Shown: positions 24,856 through 32,849 of the stretch, piece by piece
Layout of the letters: each line of letters starts with the position of its first letter
Numbering within the stretch: position 1 is the first letter of the stretch
From: Constrictibacter sp. MBR-5
Lineage (GTDB): Bacteria > Pseudomonadota > Alphaproteobacteria > JAJUGE01
Assembly: GCF_040549485.1 (NCBI RefSeq)
Contig: NZ_JBEPTK010000001.1
Coordinates: forward strand, 310,001 to 374,000
Direction: 5' to 3'
DNA length: 64,000 bases
Notes under the pieces: generated by a model
What the model saw: only the letters and a program-made list of their open reading frames with translations
Told to the model about the DNA's origin: nothing
Database searches by the model: none
Position numbers and translations under genes: made by a program

Positions 24856-26430
24856 CTACTCGGCGGGTGCCGCCACCGGCGCCTGCCGCTTGACGCGGCC
24901 GAGCACCCAGGCGAGCGGCAGGGCCAGCACGAAGACGATCGCCAGGATCATGAAGCTGTCCTGGTAGGCCATGGTCAGGGCCTGCGCGTAGACCACCTTG
25001 CCGAGATAGTCGAGCGCCATCGGGTCGCTGAGCGCGCTCGACAGGCCGGCCGATTCGAGGCTGGTTCCCACCGTGTCGAGGAACTGGCGCACCGTGTTGT
25101 TGTCGGCCGTCTGGGTCGCCGTCAGCGCCTCGGCATGGAACATCGTGCGGAGCTGCAGCCAGACGACGATCAGGTTCGTGCCCGCCGCGCCGCCGAGTTG
25201 CCGGAAGAAGTTCAGCGACCCCGACCCCTTGTTCAGCTGCTCCGGCGGCAGCGCCCGCAGCGCTGCGGCGCTGAGCGAGGGGAGGATGAAAGCGAGGCCG
25301 AAGCGGCCGACCATGGCGAAGGCGGCAAACGTCCAGAACGGCGTGTTGACGTCGGACGTGACCATCAGCGCCATGCCGAGCGCGAAGAAGGCGAGCCCGG
25401 CCATCACCGGCACATGGTCGGGCAGCCTGTCCGCCGCCCGACCCGTCAGCGGCAGGCAGGCGACCAGGAGCAGGCCGGCCGGCAGGATCACCATGCCGGC
25501 ACGCGTCGCCGTGTAGCCCTGGATCGTCTGCACGAACACCGGGATGACATAGGTCGATGCGAAGTTGCCGGCGCCGAAGACGAAGGCGACGGACGCCGCC
25601 GAGGCGAACTTGAGATTCTGGAAGAGGGTGCAGTCGAGGATCGGCGCGCGCCCGCGGATCTGCGAGAAGACGAAGCCGACGGCCGCGGCACTGCCCAGGA
25701 TGAACTCCAGGAGGATCGTGTCGGACAGCCAGCCTTCGCGCGGCCCCTTCGCGGCGGCGGTCAGCAGCAGGAAGATCGCCGCGCACAGAAGGATGTAGCC
25801 GGTCCAGTCGAATTTCGGCGTCGGCCCGCGGTGGGCGCGCGTCGGCATGAAGATCGTTCCCATCAGGAACGCGACCGCGACGAACGGCAGCGGCATGAGG
25901 AACATGTGCCGCCAGGAGAAGGTGTCGATCATGATGCCGCCGAGGGCGGGGCCGATGGCCGGCGCCATGACGACGCCCGTTCCGTAGATGCCCATGGCGA
26001 GGCCGCGCCGGTTCGCCGGGAACACCTGGAAGATCGTCACCATGACCAGCGGCTGGACGACGCCGGCCGCCGAGCCCTGCAGCACGCGCCCCACGATCAG
26101 CATGTCGATCGACTGCGACGTGGCACTGACCAGGGTGCCGACGATGAATACGCCCAGGGTGCAGAGGAAGGCGACCCGCTGCCCCAGCGCCGCGACGACC
26201 CAGGCGTTGAGCAGCTGGCTCGCCGTCATCGTCGCGATGAAGGCGGTGGCCATCCACTGCGCCTCGTCCTGGCCGACGCCGAATGCACCCATGACGTGCG
26301 GCACGGCGACGTTGACGATCGTCGCCGACAGCACCATCGCGAACGCCCCGAGCAGGCCGCCGATGGTCACGAGCCACCGGTAGGACTGGCCGTAACGCTC
26401 GAACAGGACTTCGATGGATTCGTTGGTCAA
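24856..26430 (-). CDS. DHA2-family MFS multidrug exporter (EmrB type)
   Basis: A 524-residue protein with the 14-helix pattern of DHA2 transporters. Hallmarks are ATIVNVAVPHVMGAFGVGQD (about residue 38), QWMATAFIATMTASQLL and the antiporter motif C-like RVLQGSAAGVVQPLVMVTIF (about 115), and GTGVVMAPAIGPALGGIM (about 150). EmrB proteins export drugs by proton antiport, usually with a periplasmic EmrA partner, which is not adjacent. The only in-frame start near the conserved N-terminus is TTG 26430, with no clear ribosome binding site; an ATG slightly upstream is out of frame. Confidence 0.92.
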   Translation of the reverse strand: MTNESIEVLFERYGQSYRWLVTIGGLLGAFAMVLSATIVNVAVPHVMGAFGVGQDEAQWMATAFIATMTASQLLNAWVVAALGQRVAFLCTLGVFIVGTLVSATSQSIDMLIVGRVLQGSAAGVVQPLVMVTIFQVFPANRRGLAMGIYGTGVVMAPAIGPALGGIMIDTFSWRHMFLMPLPFVAVAFLMGTIFMPTRAHRGPTPKFDWTGYILLCAAIFLLLTAAAKGPREGWLSDTILLEFILGSAAAVGFVFSQIRGRAPILDCTLFQNLKFASAASVAFVFGAGNFASTYVIPVFVQTIQGYTATRAGMVILPAGLLLVACLPLTGRAADRLPDHVPVMAGLAFFALGMALMVTSDVNTPFWTFAAFAMVGRFGLAFILPSLSAAALRALPPEQLNKGSGSLNFFRQLGGAAGTNLIVVWLQLRTMFHAEALTATQTADNNTVRQFLDTVGTSLESAGLSSALSDPMALDYLGKVVYAQALTMAYQDSFMILAIVFVLALPLAWVLGRVKRQAPVAAPAE

Positions 26431-26532
26431 GGCGAGGGGGCGCGCTGGCGGTCCATGTCACGATTGTGACGCCATTGGCGACGGAGGGAAACCGGCTGCC
26501 CTCCGCCACGGCGCCCGGCTATCCTCGGCGCC

Positions 26533-27078
26533 ATGATCGTACCGGCCCTATCGACCCCCCGACTGCGCCTCAGGGCGCGCACCCTCGACGATGTCGAGGC
26601 GAACCTGGCCATGGACATGGATCCGGAGGTGCAGCGCCATCTGCCCAACCTGCACGACCGTTCGCCCGACGCGCACCGCAAGGAACTGACCGACCGGATC
26701 CTCGACGGCTGGCCACGGACCGGCGCGCTTTGGGTCGTGGAATGGCGCGACCCGCAGGCGGCGGGCGGCCCTGCAGGCTTTCTCGGATGGTGCGCCCTCT
26801 TCCCGCTGCAGGAGTCGGGCCTGATCGAGATCGGCTACCGCTACGTTCCCGCCGTCTGGGGCCGCGGCGTCGCGACCGAGGCGGGCCGGGCAGTCCTGGA
26901 CCACGGGTTTCGAGTCATGGGCTTCGACCCGATCGTCGGCGTGACGGCCCCCGAGAACTTGGCCTCGCAGAACGTCCTGACGAAAATCGGGCTGAGACCC
27001 GAGGGCCGGCAGTTCCACTACGGCCTGATGCTGCCCTTCTTCGCCCTGCGGCGGTCGGAACATCTCGGCGACGACTGA
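26533..27078 (+). CDS. GNAT-family N-acetyltransferase (RimJ/RimL type)
   Basis: A 181-residue acetyltransferase. It has the usual RimJ/RimL opening LSTPRLRLRARTLDDVEANL, the acetyl-CoA loop region RYVPAVWGRGVATEAGRAVL (about residue 98) with the Q/RxxGxG/A-type signature WGRGVATEA, and NLASQNVLTKIGLRPEG near the end. Such enzymes acetylate N-termini, polyamines or small molecules; the substrate is not predictable. It is divergent from the MFS gene and followed by the enoyl-CoA hydratase gene. Confidence 0.88.
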   Translation: MIVPALSTPRLRLRARTLDDVEANLAMDMDPEVQRHLPNLHDRSPDAHRKELTDRILDGWPRTGALWVVEWRDPQAAGGPAGFLGWCALFPLQESGLIEIGYRYVPAVWGRGVATEAGRAVLDHGFRVMGFDPIVGVTAPENLASQNVLTKIGLRPEGRQFHYGLMLPFFALRRSEHLGDD

Positions 27079-27173
27079 CCCTCGCTCCGGTCTCTCCGCC
27101 CGGCTTTCGCCCGGCCCGGCCGCGCGATAAGATCCGGACATTCCGACAAGCAGAACCTCTAGGAGATACGCGC

Positions 27174-27932
27174 GTGAGCGGCGAACTGGTCACCTATACC
27201 TCCGAGAACCGCATCGCGGTGATCACCCTCAACCGTCCGGACAAGCTCAACGCGCTGTCGAACGGCCTCGTCATCGAGCTGCGCGAGGCGATGAAGCGGC
27301 TGCAGGCCTCCGACGACCGCGTGGCGATCGTTACCGGCTCCGGCGACCGCGCCTTCTCGGTCGGCGCCGACCTGACCGACCCGCCGCGCGACCCGGACCT
27401 TTGGGAGTGCATGCCGGGCGTCGGCGTCGACGTCGACAAGCCGCTGATCGCCGCGGTCGCCGGCCACTGCGTCGGTGGCGCCTTCTGCCTCGTCCAGTTC
27501 TGCGACATCGCCGTGGCGGCCGAGAACGCGAACTTCTTCTACCCGGAGGCGCAGCTGGGCTTTTGCGGCGGCCTGGTGGCGAGCGTCGCAGCGCGCATCC
27601 CGCACAAGATCGCCATGGAGTTCATGCTGACCGGCAAGCGCTTCGACGCGCAGCGCGCCTACGAGGTCGGGATGGTCAACAAGGTCGTGCCGACCGGCCA
27701 GCAGGTCGAGGGCGCGATGGAGTATGCGAAGATCCTGGCCGACAGCTCGCCGATGGTCATGGGCATGCTGAAGCGCTTCGTGCGCGACGACGTCATGGCG
27801 CGCGGCCCCTCGGAGAAGGCGGCGCTCGCCCGCCGCCAGCTGCTCTCCCTCGCCCGCAGCGAGGATCAGGCCGAAGGCGGCCGGGCGTTCCGCGAGAAGC
27901 GCAAGCCCGTCTTCACCGGCAAGCCGGGCTGA
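27174..27932 (+). CDS. Enoyl-CoA hydratase/isomerase-family protein
   Basis: A 252-residue crotonase-fold protein starting at GTG 27174, with AGGAG 8 nt upstream. Features are ENRIAVITLNRPDKLNALS (about residue 8), the oxyanion-hole stretch AFSVGADLTDPP (about 60), and GHCVGGAFCLVQFCDIAVAA (about 98). The catalytic Glu pair of classical hydratases is not obvious: the second segment reads YPEAQLGFCGG, so the Glu is retained only in the PEAQLG loop. It could act in fatty acid or aromatic catabolism. No clear pathway partners are adjacent. Confidence 0.9.
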   Translation: MSGELVTYTSENRIAVITLNRPDKLNALSNGLVIELREAMKRLQASDDRVAIVTGSGDRAFSVGADLTDPPRDPDLWECMPGVGVDVDKPLIAAVAGHCVGGAFCLVQFCDIAVAAENANFFYPEAQLGFCGGLVASVAARIPHKIAMEFMLTGKRFDAQRAYEVGMVNKVVPTGQQVEGAMEYAKILADSSPMVMGMLKRFVRDDVMARGPSEKAALARRQLLSLARSEDQAEGGRAFREKRKPVFTGKPG

Positions 27933-27944
27933 CCGGCGCAGCGA

Positions 27945-28106
27945 TCAGCGGACCGGATAGGTCACCACGTCGACGGTCGTTCCGACCGCCGTCGTGGTGA
28001 CGTCCACGCCCGTCTCCACCACCGCACCGGCGACGCCCACCGTCGCTCCGACGACGGAACAGCCGGCCATCAGGGCCGCCGCGGCAGCGATCATCAACAG
28101 TCTCAT
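27945..28106 (-). CDS. Tiny lipoprotein (53 aa)
   Basis: Reading the minus strand from ATG 28106 gives a 53-residue protein with a lipoprotein signal: MRLLMIAAAAALMAGCSVVG, with Cys16 as the lipidation site after LMAG. The mature part is only about 38 residues, low in complexity and rich in V, T, A and G. No charged residue follows at +2 (Ser), which would predict outer-membrane sorting by Lol rules. A long hairpin (27961-28001) lies within the coding sequence. It resembles small entericidin-type or NF-like lipoproteins in size only; no family is recognised. Confidence 0.65.
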   Translation of the reverse strand: MRLLMIAAAAALMAGCSVVGATVGVAGAVVETGVDVTTTAVGTTVDVVTYPVR

Positions 28107-28185
28107 GTCTCGCGGCCCTCGCCCTCGGTTCGATGCGGCCGCATGCTAGCGGCCGGTTGTTGCCAGTCCGTCAATGCGCGATCGC

Positions 28186-29307
28186 CTACGCCCCACCGCC
28201 CGCCCGTCGTGCCCGTGTCCGGCGATGGAGATCGGCCCAGGCGCCGATCAGCCGGTCGATGTCCGCGGGCGCCGTGCCCCAGCCGAAGCTCACGCGGATC
28301 GCGCAGCGCGCCTCTGCCTCCGTCACGCCCATCGCCCGGAGCACGTGGGACGCCGACACCTTACCCGAGGAACAGGCCGCACCGGCACTGACGGCGATCC
28401 CGGCGAGGTCGAACGCCATCAGCTGCGTCTCCGCGGACACGCCCGGCATCCCGATACAGCTCGTCCCCGCCGCGCGGCGCGCCTGCACGCCATGCACGAC
28501 CGCCTCCGGACATACCGACTGCACCCCCTCCTCCAGCTGCCGGCGCAGCGCGTCGAGGCGCTGCATCTCCACAGGATCCGCGACGGCCAGCGCCGCCGCA
28601 GCCCCGAAACCGGCTATGCCGACGAGATTTTCCGTCCCGGCGCGGCGCCCGCGCTCCTGACCGCCGCCGCGCTGCGGCTCGAGCGAAACGCCGGGGCCGA
28701 GGACGAGCGCGCCGACGCCGGCCGGCCCGCCGAGCTTGTGCGCCGAGACCACGATGAAATCCGCGCCTGCCGCCTCTGCCGCCACGTCGAGTCGGCCCGC
28801 TGCCTGGACCGCGTCGCAGTGCAGCAGCGCGCCGTGTGTCTTTGCGATCTCGGCAGCGGCGGCGACCGGCTGGACCACACCCGTCTCGTTGTTGACCAGC
28901 ATCAGCGCGACCAGCGCCGGCTCGTCCGAGGCAGCCAGCATCTCGGCCAGGACGTCGAGCCGGACGAGCCCGTGCGCGTCGACGGGCACGACCGCCGCGT
29001 CGGGCACGGCGGAGAGGACGGAGTCGTGCTCCACGGCAGAGACGAGCACCCGGCGCCGGCCGCTGCGACGCAGGGCCAGGGCGCTCGCCTCCGTTCCGCC
29101 GCTGGTGAAGACGACCGCCGCGGGCGCGGCGCGGAGAAGCGAAGCGACCGATGCGCGTGCCTCCTCCACCAGACGGCGCGCCTGACGGCCCTGCGCATGC
29201 ACCGAAGAGGGGTTCCCGATCGTGCCGAGCGCGCCGACCATCGCAGCGCGTGCTTCCGGCCGCAGCGGCGCGCTGGCGTTGTAATCGAGATAGATCGGGG
29301 CGCCCAT
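28186..29307 (-). CDS. Cysteine desulfurase (NifS/IscS-like)
   Basis: A 373-residue PLP enzyme that removes sulfur from cysteine for Fe-S cluster or thio-cofactor synthesis. It starts MGAPIYLDYNASAPLRPEAR, a typical NifS/IscS opening. PLP lysine is K191 in VSAHKLGGPAG, the stacking His is in SAVEHDSVLS (H94), and the sulfur-accepting cysteine is C312 in GAACSSGKVSAS. No iscU, sufBCD or scaffold gene is adjacent. In related alphaproteobacteria a desulfurase of this type lies beside an alpha/beta hydrolase, as here, although in this window they are divergent. Confidence 0.93.
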   Translation of the reverse strand: MGAPIYLDYNASAPLRPEARAAMVGALGTIGNPSSVHAQGRQARRLVEEARASVASLLRAAPAAVVFTSGGTEASALALRRSGRRRVLVSAVEHDSVLSAVPDAAVVPVDAHGLVRLDVLAEMLAASDEPALVALMLVNNETGVVQPVAAAAEIAKTHGALLHCDAVQAAGRLDVAAEAAGADFIVVSAHKLGGPAGVGALVLGPGVSLEPQRGGGQERGRRAGTENLVGIAGFGAAAALAVADPVEMQRLDALRRQLEEGVQSVCPEAVVHGVQARRAAGTSCIGMPGVSAETQLMAFDLAGIAVSAGAACSSGKVSASHVLRAMGVTEAEARCAIRVSFGWGTAPADIDRLIGAWADLHRRTRARRAGGGA

Positions 29308-29553
29308 ATGTTCGGCTTGGCTCCGTCGGAACCGCCGAAATGCTTGAAAGCTCTTCCGGTTCGGCCCATTTAGCGAGTGGCGCACGCTGCGTGGCCGGCA
29401 TCGATGCCTCGACAGCCGCGCCGGACGCCATATGGCTGTCGCGCCGTGCCGATCAAGCTCGTGTACCGCACCGCAATTTCGTGCGCACCGGCTCCGGCTG
29501 GCCGCGATTCGCCAGCCGTCGGATAGCGCAACACGCAGCAGGTGCCCAGGCAT

Positions 29554-30210
29554 ATGCCGGAAGTGATCATCAACGGCCCCGAAGGCCGCATTGAAGGCCG
29601 CTACCACCACAGTCCCGTCGCCGGAGCGCCCATCGCGGTGCTCCTGCATCCGCACCCGCTGCATGGCGGGACGATGAACAATCGCGTCGTCCTCAACATG
29701 TTCCACGCCTTCACCCGGCGCGGTTTCTCCGTCCTCCGCTTCAACTTCCGCGGTGTCGGCCGGTCGCAGGGGCGCTTCGCCCGCGGCGAGGGCGAACTGG
29801 CGGATGCGGCGGCGGCGCTCGACTGGCTGCAGGCGGTCAATCCCAGCGCGCCGGTCGCCTGGGTCGGCGGCTTCTCCTTCGGCGCCTGGATCGGCATGCA
29901 GCTGCTGATGCGCCGGCCGGAGATCAACGGCTTCATCTCCGTGGCGCCCCCGGCGAACACCTACGACTTCACCTTCCTGGCGCCCTGCCCCTCCTCCGGC
30001 CTGATCGTCCACGGCGACGCGGACGAAATCGTGCCGCGCGCCGACGTGAAGAAGCTCGTCGACCGCCTCTCGAACCAGCGCGGCATCACGATCGACTTCC
30101 GCAGCATCGGCGGCGCCAACCACGTCTTCCAGGATCGCATCCCGGAGCTGGTCGAGCACGTCGAGACCTATCTGGAGCATGCGCTCGGACAGGAAGCGGC
30201 GGTCGCTTGA
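29554..30210 (+). CDS. Alpha/beta hydrolase (serine hydrolase)
   Basis: A 218-residue hydrolase from ATG 29554, starting MPEVIINGPEGRIEGRYH; a GTG at 29542 is in frame and adds four residues. The oxyanion region is LLHPHPLHGGTMNN (about residue 30), the nucleophile elbow is GGFSFGAW (Ser about residue 110), the acid lies in VHGDADEIVPR (about 152) and the His in GGANHVFQDR (about 185). This compact family is widespread in alphaproteobacteria beside Fe-S assembly genes, with unknown substrate. Confidence 0.9.
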   Translation: MPEVIINGPEGRIEGRYHHSPVAGAPIAVLLHPHPLHGGTMNNRVVLNMFHAFTRRGFSVLRFNFRGVGRSQGRFARGEGELADAAAALDWLQAVNPSAPVAWVGGFSFGAWIGMQLLMRRPEINGFISVAPPANTYDFTFLAPCPSSGLIVHGDADEIVPRADVKKLVDRLSNQRGITIDFRSIGGANHVFQDRIPELVEHVETYLEHALGQEAAVA

Positions 30211-30217
30211 GGCCGTA

Positions 30218-30263
30218 GTTCCCGGCGGGGTTGCCCCTCCCGCAAGGGAGCGGGCGCGGGAAC
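30218..30263 (+). terminator. Nested hairpin after the hydrolase gene
   Basis: GTTCCCG (30218-30224) pairs with CGGGAAC (30257-30263), and inside it CTCCC-GCAA-GGGAG (30237-30250) forms a GNRA-type tetraloop stem. It lies directly after the hydrolase stop codon. No T-run follows, so it is a weak terminator or an RNA-stabilising fold. Confidence 0.3.
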
Positions 30264-30316
30264 CAATCCCGTAAGGCGCCGTTCCAGCGCGCACCATTCC
30301 ATCGGGATTGAAACCA

Positions 30317-31390
30317 ATGCGCCTGTTCGAGTGCCAGAACTGCGGGCAGCTCGTCTATTTCGAGAACAGCCACTGTCTCCGTTGCGGCCATACGCTGGGC
30401 TTCCGCGTCGAGGACATGGAACTTCACGCGCTGACGCCCGACGACGATGGCACGTGGCACCCCGTTGCGGACCCCGACCGTTCCTATCGGTTTTGCGCCA
30501 ACGCGGCGCACGACGCCTGCAACTGGCTGGTGCCGACGGAGGAGCCGGAGACGCTCTGCATCGCCTGCCGCCTCAACCGCACGATCCCGGACCTCGACAA
30601 TCCCGAGAACCTCGCCCTGTGGCAGAAGATCGAGATCGCCAAGCGGCGGCTGGTCTTCTCGCTCCTGCGGTGCGGCCTGCCGATCGTGGCCAAGGTCGAC
30701 GACAAGCCGCAGGGCCTGGCGTTCGATTTCCTCGCCGACGACGGCACGCCGGACGGGACGAAGGTGACCACCGGCCATGCCGACGGCCTGATCACGCTGA
30801 ACGTCGCGGAGGCGGACGACGCCCATCGCGAGAAGCACCGGCTGGAGATGGGCGAGCCCTATCGCACGCTGCTGGGCCATTTCCGCCACGAGGTCGGCCA
30901 CTATTACTGGGACGTCCTGGTTCGCGACCGCAATCATCTGGATGCCTATCGTGCCCTGTTCGGCGACGAGCGCGCGGACTATGGCGAGGCGCTGCAGAAC
31001 CACTATCAGAACGGCCCGCCGGCGAACTGGCCCGACCATTTCGTCAGTTCCTACGCCACCGCCCATCCGTGGGAGGACTGGGCCGAGACCTGGGCGCACT
31101 ATCTGCACATCATGGACACGCTGGAGATGGCCGGCGCCTTCAACCTGCGCGTCCGCCCCGACGCCGGCACCGACAAGGACCTGTCCGCCCGCCTCGACTT
31201 CGACCCCTATGACGGGCGACCGTTCGACGACCTGATCGCCGGGTGGCTGCCGCTCACCTATGCGGTCAACAGCCTGAACCGCAGCATGGGGCAGCCGGAC
31301 CTCTATCCCTTCGTCCTGCCTCCGGACGTGATCGAGAAGCTGCGCTTCGTGCACGACCTCATCAGCCGGGGCGCCGACAAGGCGGATTGA
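30317..31390 (+). CDS. Putative zinc-binding metallopeptidase with N-terminal zinc ribbon
   Basis: A 357-residue cytoplasmic protein. The N-terminus has a zinc ribbon: FECQNCGQLVYFENSHCLRC, with further Cys in FCANAAHDACNWL and LCIACRLN. The peptidase centre is FRHEVGHYYWDVLV (HExxH about residue 194), followed by HPWEDWAETWAHYLHIMDTL, whose Glu/His could complete the zinc site. This matches the 'putative zinc-binding peptidase' (Peptidase_Mx) family, which is widespread but uncharacterised. ATG 30317 is chosen; a TTG three codons earlier is in frame. Confidence 0.88.
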   Translation: MRLFECQNCGQLVYFENSHCLRCGHTLGFRVEDMELHALTPDDDGTWHPVADPDRSYRFCANAAHDACNWLVPTEEPETLCIACRLNRTIPDLDNPENLALWQKIEIAKRRLVFSLLRCGLPIVAKVDDKPQGLAFDFLADDGTPDGTKVTTGHADGLITLNVAEADDAHREKHRLEMGEPYRTLLGHFRHEVGHYYWDVLVRDRNHLDAYRALFGDERADYGEALQNHYQNGPPANWPDHFVSSYATAHPWEDWAETWAHYLHIMDTLEMAGAFNLRVRPDAGTDKDLSARLDFDPYDGRPFDDLIAGWLPLTYAVNSLNRSMGQPDLYPFVLPPDVIEKLRFVHDLISRGADKAD

Positions 31391-31400
31391 CTCCACGACA

Positions 31401-31415
31401 TTTCTAGTTCTATCG
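31401..31415. promoter_or_regulatory. Candidate ArsR operator upstream of the regulator
   Basis: TTTCTAGTTCTATCG ends 8 nt before the ArsR start codon. Its reverse complement starts CGATAGAAC, which recurs together with TTTTCTAG in front of the permease gene (31771-31798). Repetition of the same elements before both genes suggests a binding site for the ArsR protein. Confidence 0.45.
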
Positions 31416-31423
31416 TCCGGTCC

Positions 31424-31747
31424 ATGGAAGACGTGCTTTCCGAACAGGCGGCAGCCGATGCGCTCGCCGCCCTGGGCAACCGGACGCGGCTGCGGCTCTT
31501 CAAGCTGCTGGTGCGGGCGGGGACGGACGGCCTGATCGTGGGCGAGGTGCAGCGGCATATGGACATGCCCGCTTCGACGCTCGCCCACCACCTCGCCGCC
31601 CTCACCCGGGCCGGTCTCGTCGTCCAGGCGCGGAACGGCCGCGAGGTCGTCTGCACCGCCGACTATGCGGCGATGCAGCACCTTCTCGGCTGGCTGACGC
31701 AGGAATGCTGTGCGGGCGTCGCGTGCCGGAGCGGCATGGTCGCCTGA
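31424..31747 (+). CDS. ArsR/SmtB-family transcriptional regulator
   Basis: A 107-residue winged-helix repressor: LAALGNRTRLRLFKLLVRAG (about residue 13), recognition helix MDMPASTLAHHLAALTRAGL (about 45) and wing VVQARNGREVVC. The C-terminus carries a CC pair and another Cys (QECCAGVAC), plus C67 in the wing, a plausible thiolate site for arsenite-like or soft metal ions. It is 55 nt upstream of a permease whose family handles arsenicals or metals. Release of the repressor by metal binding is the family mechanism; the ligand here is inferred only. Confidence 0.93.
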   Translation: MEDVLSEQAAADALAALGNRTRLRLFKLLVRAGTDGLIVGEVQRHMDMPASTLAHHLAALTRAGLVVQARNGREVVCTADYAAMQHLLGWLTQECCAGVACRSGMVA

Positions 31748-31770
31748 TTTTTTGGCCCCGTTTTTTTGGC

Positions 31771-31798
31771 CGATAGAACGACTTTTCTAGGGGTATCG
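31771..31798. promoter_or_regulatory. Candidate ArsR operator upstream of the permease
   Basis: The stretch contains CGATAGAACG, TTTTCTAG and a second TATCG, matching the elements at 31401-31415 in the other orientation. It lies directly before the permease start codon at 31803. Two T-runs each followed by GGCC (31748-31770) precede it and may also act as a terminator or attenuator after the regulator gene. Confidence 0.45.
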
Positions 31799-31802
31799 TA
31801 GC

Positions 31803-32831
31803 ATGCAGCTCGCTTCGGTCGCAGCCTCCCTGCCGGGCAGGGTCTCCCGCCTCGATCGCGCCTGGCTCGCGATCGCCTGCATCCTCGTGCTTCTGCTCGC
31901 CCTGTCCCCGACCCAGGCCGAGGCCTCGCTGATCTTCACGGCCCGCGCCCTGCTCGGGGTGGCCCCCTTCCTCGTGCTGTCGGCCGGGATCGCCGCCTAC
32001 GCCAAGGCGACCGGCGCCGAGCACCTGATCGCCCGCGCCTTCCAGGGCCATGTCCTGATGATGGTGCCGGTCGCGGCGGCCGTCGGGGCGCTGTCGCCCT
32101 TCTGCTCGTGCGGCGTCATTCCGATCATCGCCGCCCTCCTCGCCGTGGGCGTGCCGCTGGCGCCGGTCATGGCCTTCTGGCTCGCCTCGCCGCTGATGGA
32201 TCCCTCGATGTTCCTGATGACGACGGGCACGCTCGGGCTCGGCTTCGCTCTCGCCAAGACCGCCGCGGCCCTGGGCGTCGGGCTACTCGGCGGGTTCGGC
32301 ATCCACCTGCTGCAGCGCCGCGGCCTGCTGACAGAAGGCCTGCGCGAGGGCGTCGGCAACGGCGGCTGCGGCGGCGCCAAGATCCGCAACCCGAAGGCGG
32401 TGGTCTGGCGCTTCTGGGACGAGCCGGCGCGACGCACGGCGTTCGGTACCGGCGCCGTCGACACGCTGCTGTTCCTCGGCAAGTGGCTGATCCTGGCCTT
32501 CCTGCTGGAGAGCCTGATGCTGGCCTACATCCCCGCCGAGACCGTGGCCCGCTTCGCCGGCGGCGACGGCCTGCTCCAGGTGGTCGGTGCGGCTTTCGTC
32601 GGCATCCCGGCCTACCTCAACGGCTATGCCGCGCTGCCGCTGGTGTCCGGCCTGATGACCCAGGGCATGGGCGGCGGCGTCGCGATGACCTTCCTCATCG
32701 CCGGCGGCGTCACCAGCATTCCCGCCGCGATCGCCGTCTGGGCGGTCGCCCGGCCGCCGGTCTTCGCCGCCTATATCGGCTTCGCCGTCGCCGGTGCCAT
32801 CGCCTCCGGGCTGCTGTACGGCCTCGCCTGA
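31803..32831 (+). CDS. Permease of the ArsP/SO_0444 (DUF318) family
   Basis: A 342-residue inner-membrane permease with about eight helices. The signature SPFCSCGVIPIIAALLAVG (about residue 98) carries the conserved Cys pair of this family, and GIPAYLNGYAALPLVSGL (about 260) is the matching second-half motif. A cytoplasmic loop with GGCGGAK sits in the middle. ArsP proteins export trivalent organoarsenicals, while SO_0444-type members are linked to Cu/Zn efflux. The ArsR gene upstream supports metal or metalloid export. It is convergent with the udgX gene. Confidence 0.88.
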   Translation: MQLASVAASLPGRVSRLDRAWLAIACILVLLLALSPTQAEASLIFTARALLGVAPFLVLSAGIAAYAKATGAEHLIARAFQGHVLMMVPVAAAVGALSPFCSCGVIPIIAALLAVGVPLAPVMAFWLASPLMDPSMFLMTTGTLGLGFALAKTAAALGVGLLGGFGIHLLQRRGLLTEGLREGVGNGGCGGAKIRNPKAVVWRFWDEPARRTAFGTGAVDTLLFLGKWLILAFLLESLMLAYIPAETVARFAGGDGLLQVVGAAFVGIPAYLNGYAALPLVSGLMTQGMGGGVAMTFLIAGGVTSIPAAIAVWAVARPPVFAAYIGFAVAGAIASGLLYGLA

Positions 32832-32849
32832 GCCCGGTCAGGCGGAGGC
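32821..32849. terminator. Bidirectional hairpin between the permease and udgX genes
   Basis: GCCTCGCCTGA (32821-32831) pairs with TCAGGCGGAGGC (32838-32849), with a one-base bulge and a GCCCGG loop. Each arm contains the stop codon of one of the two convergent genes. It is a good candidate for a shared terminator. Confidence 0.5.
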
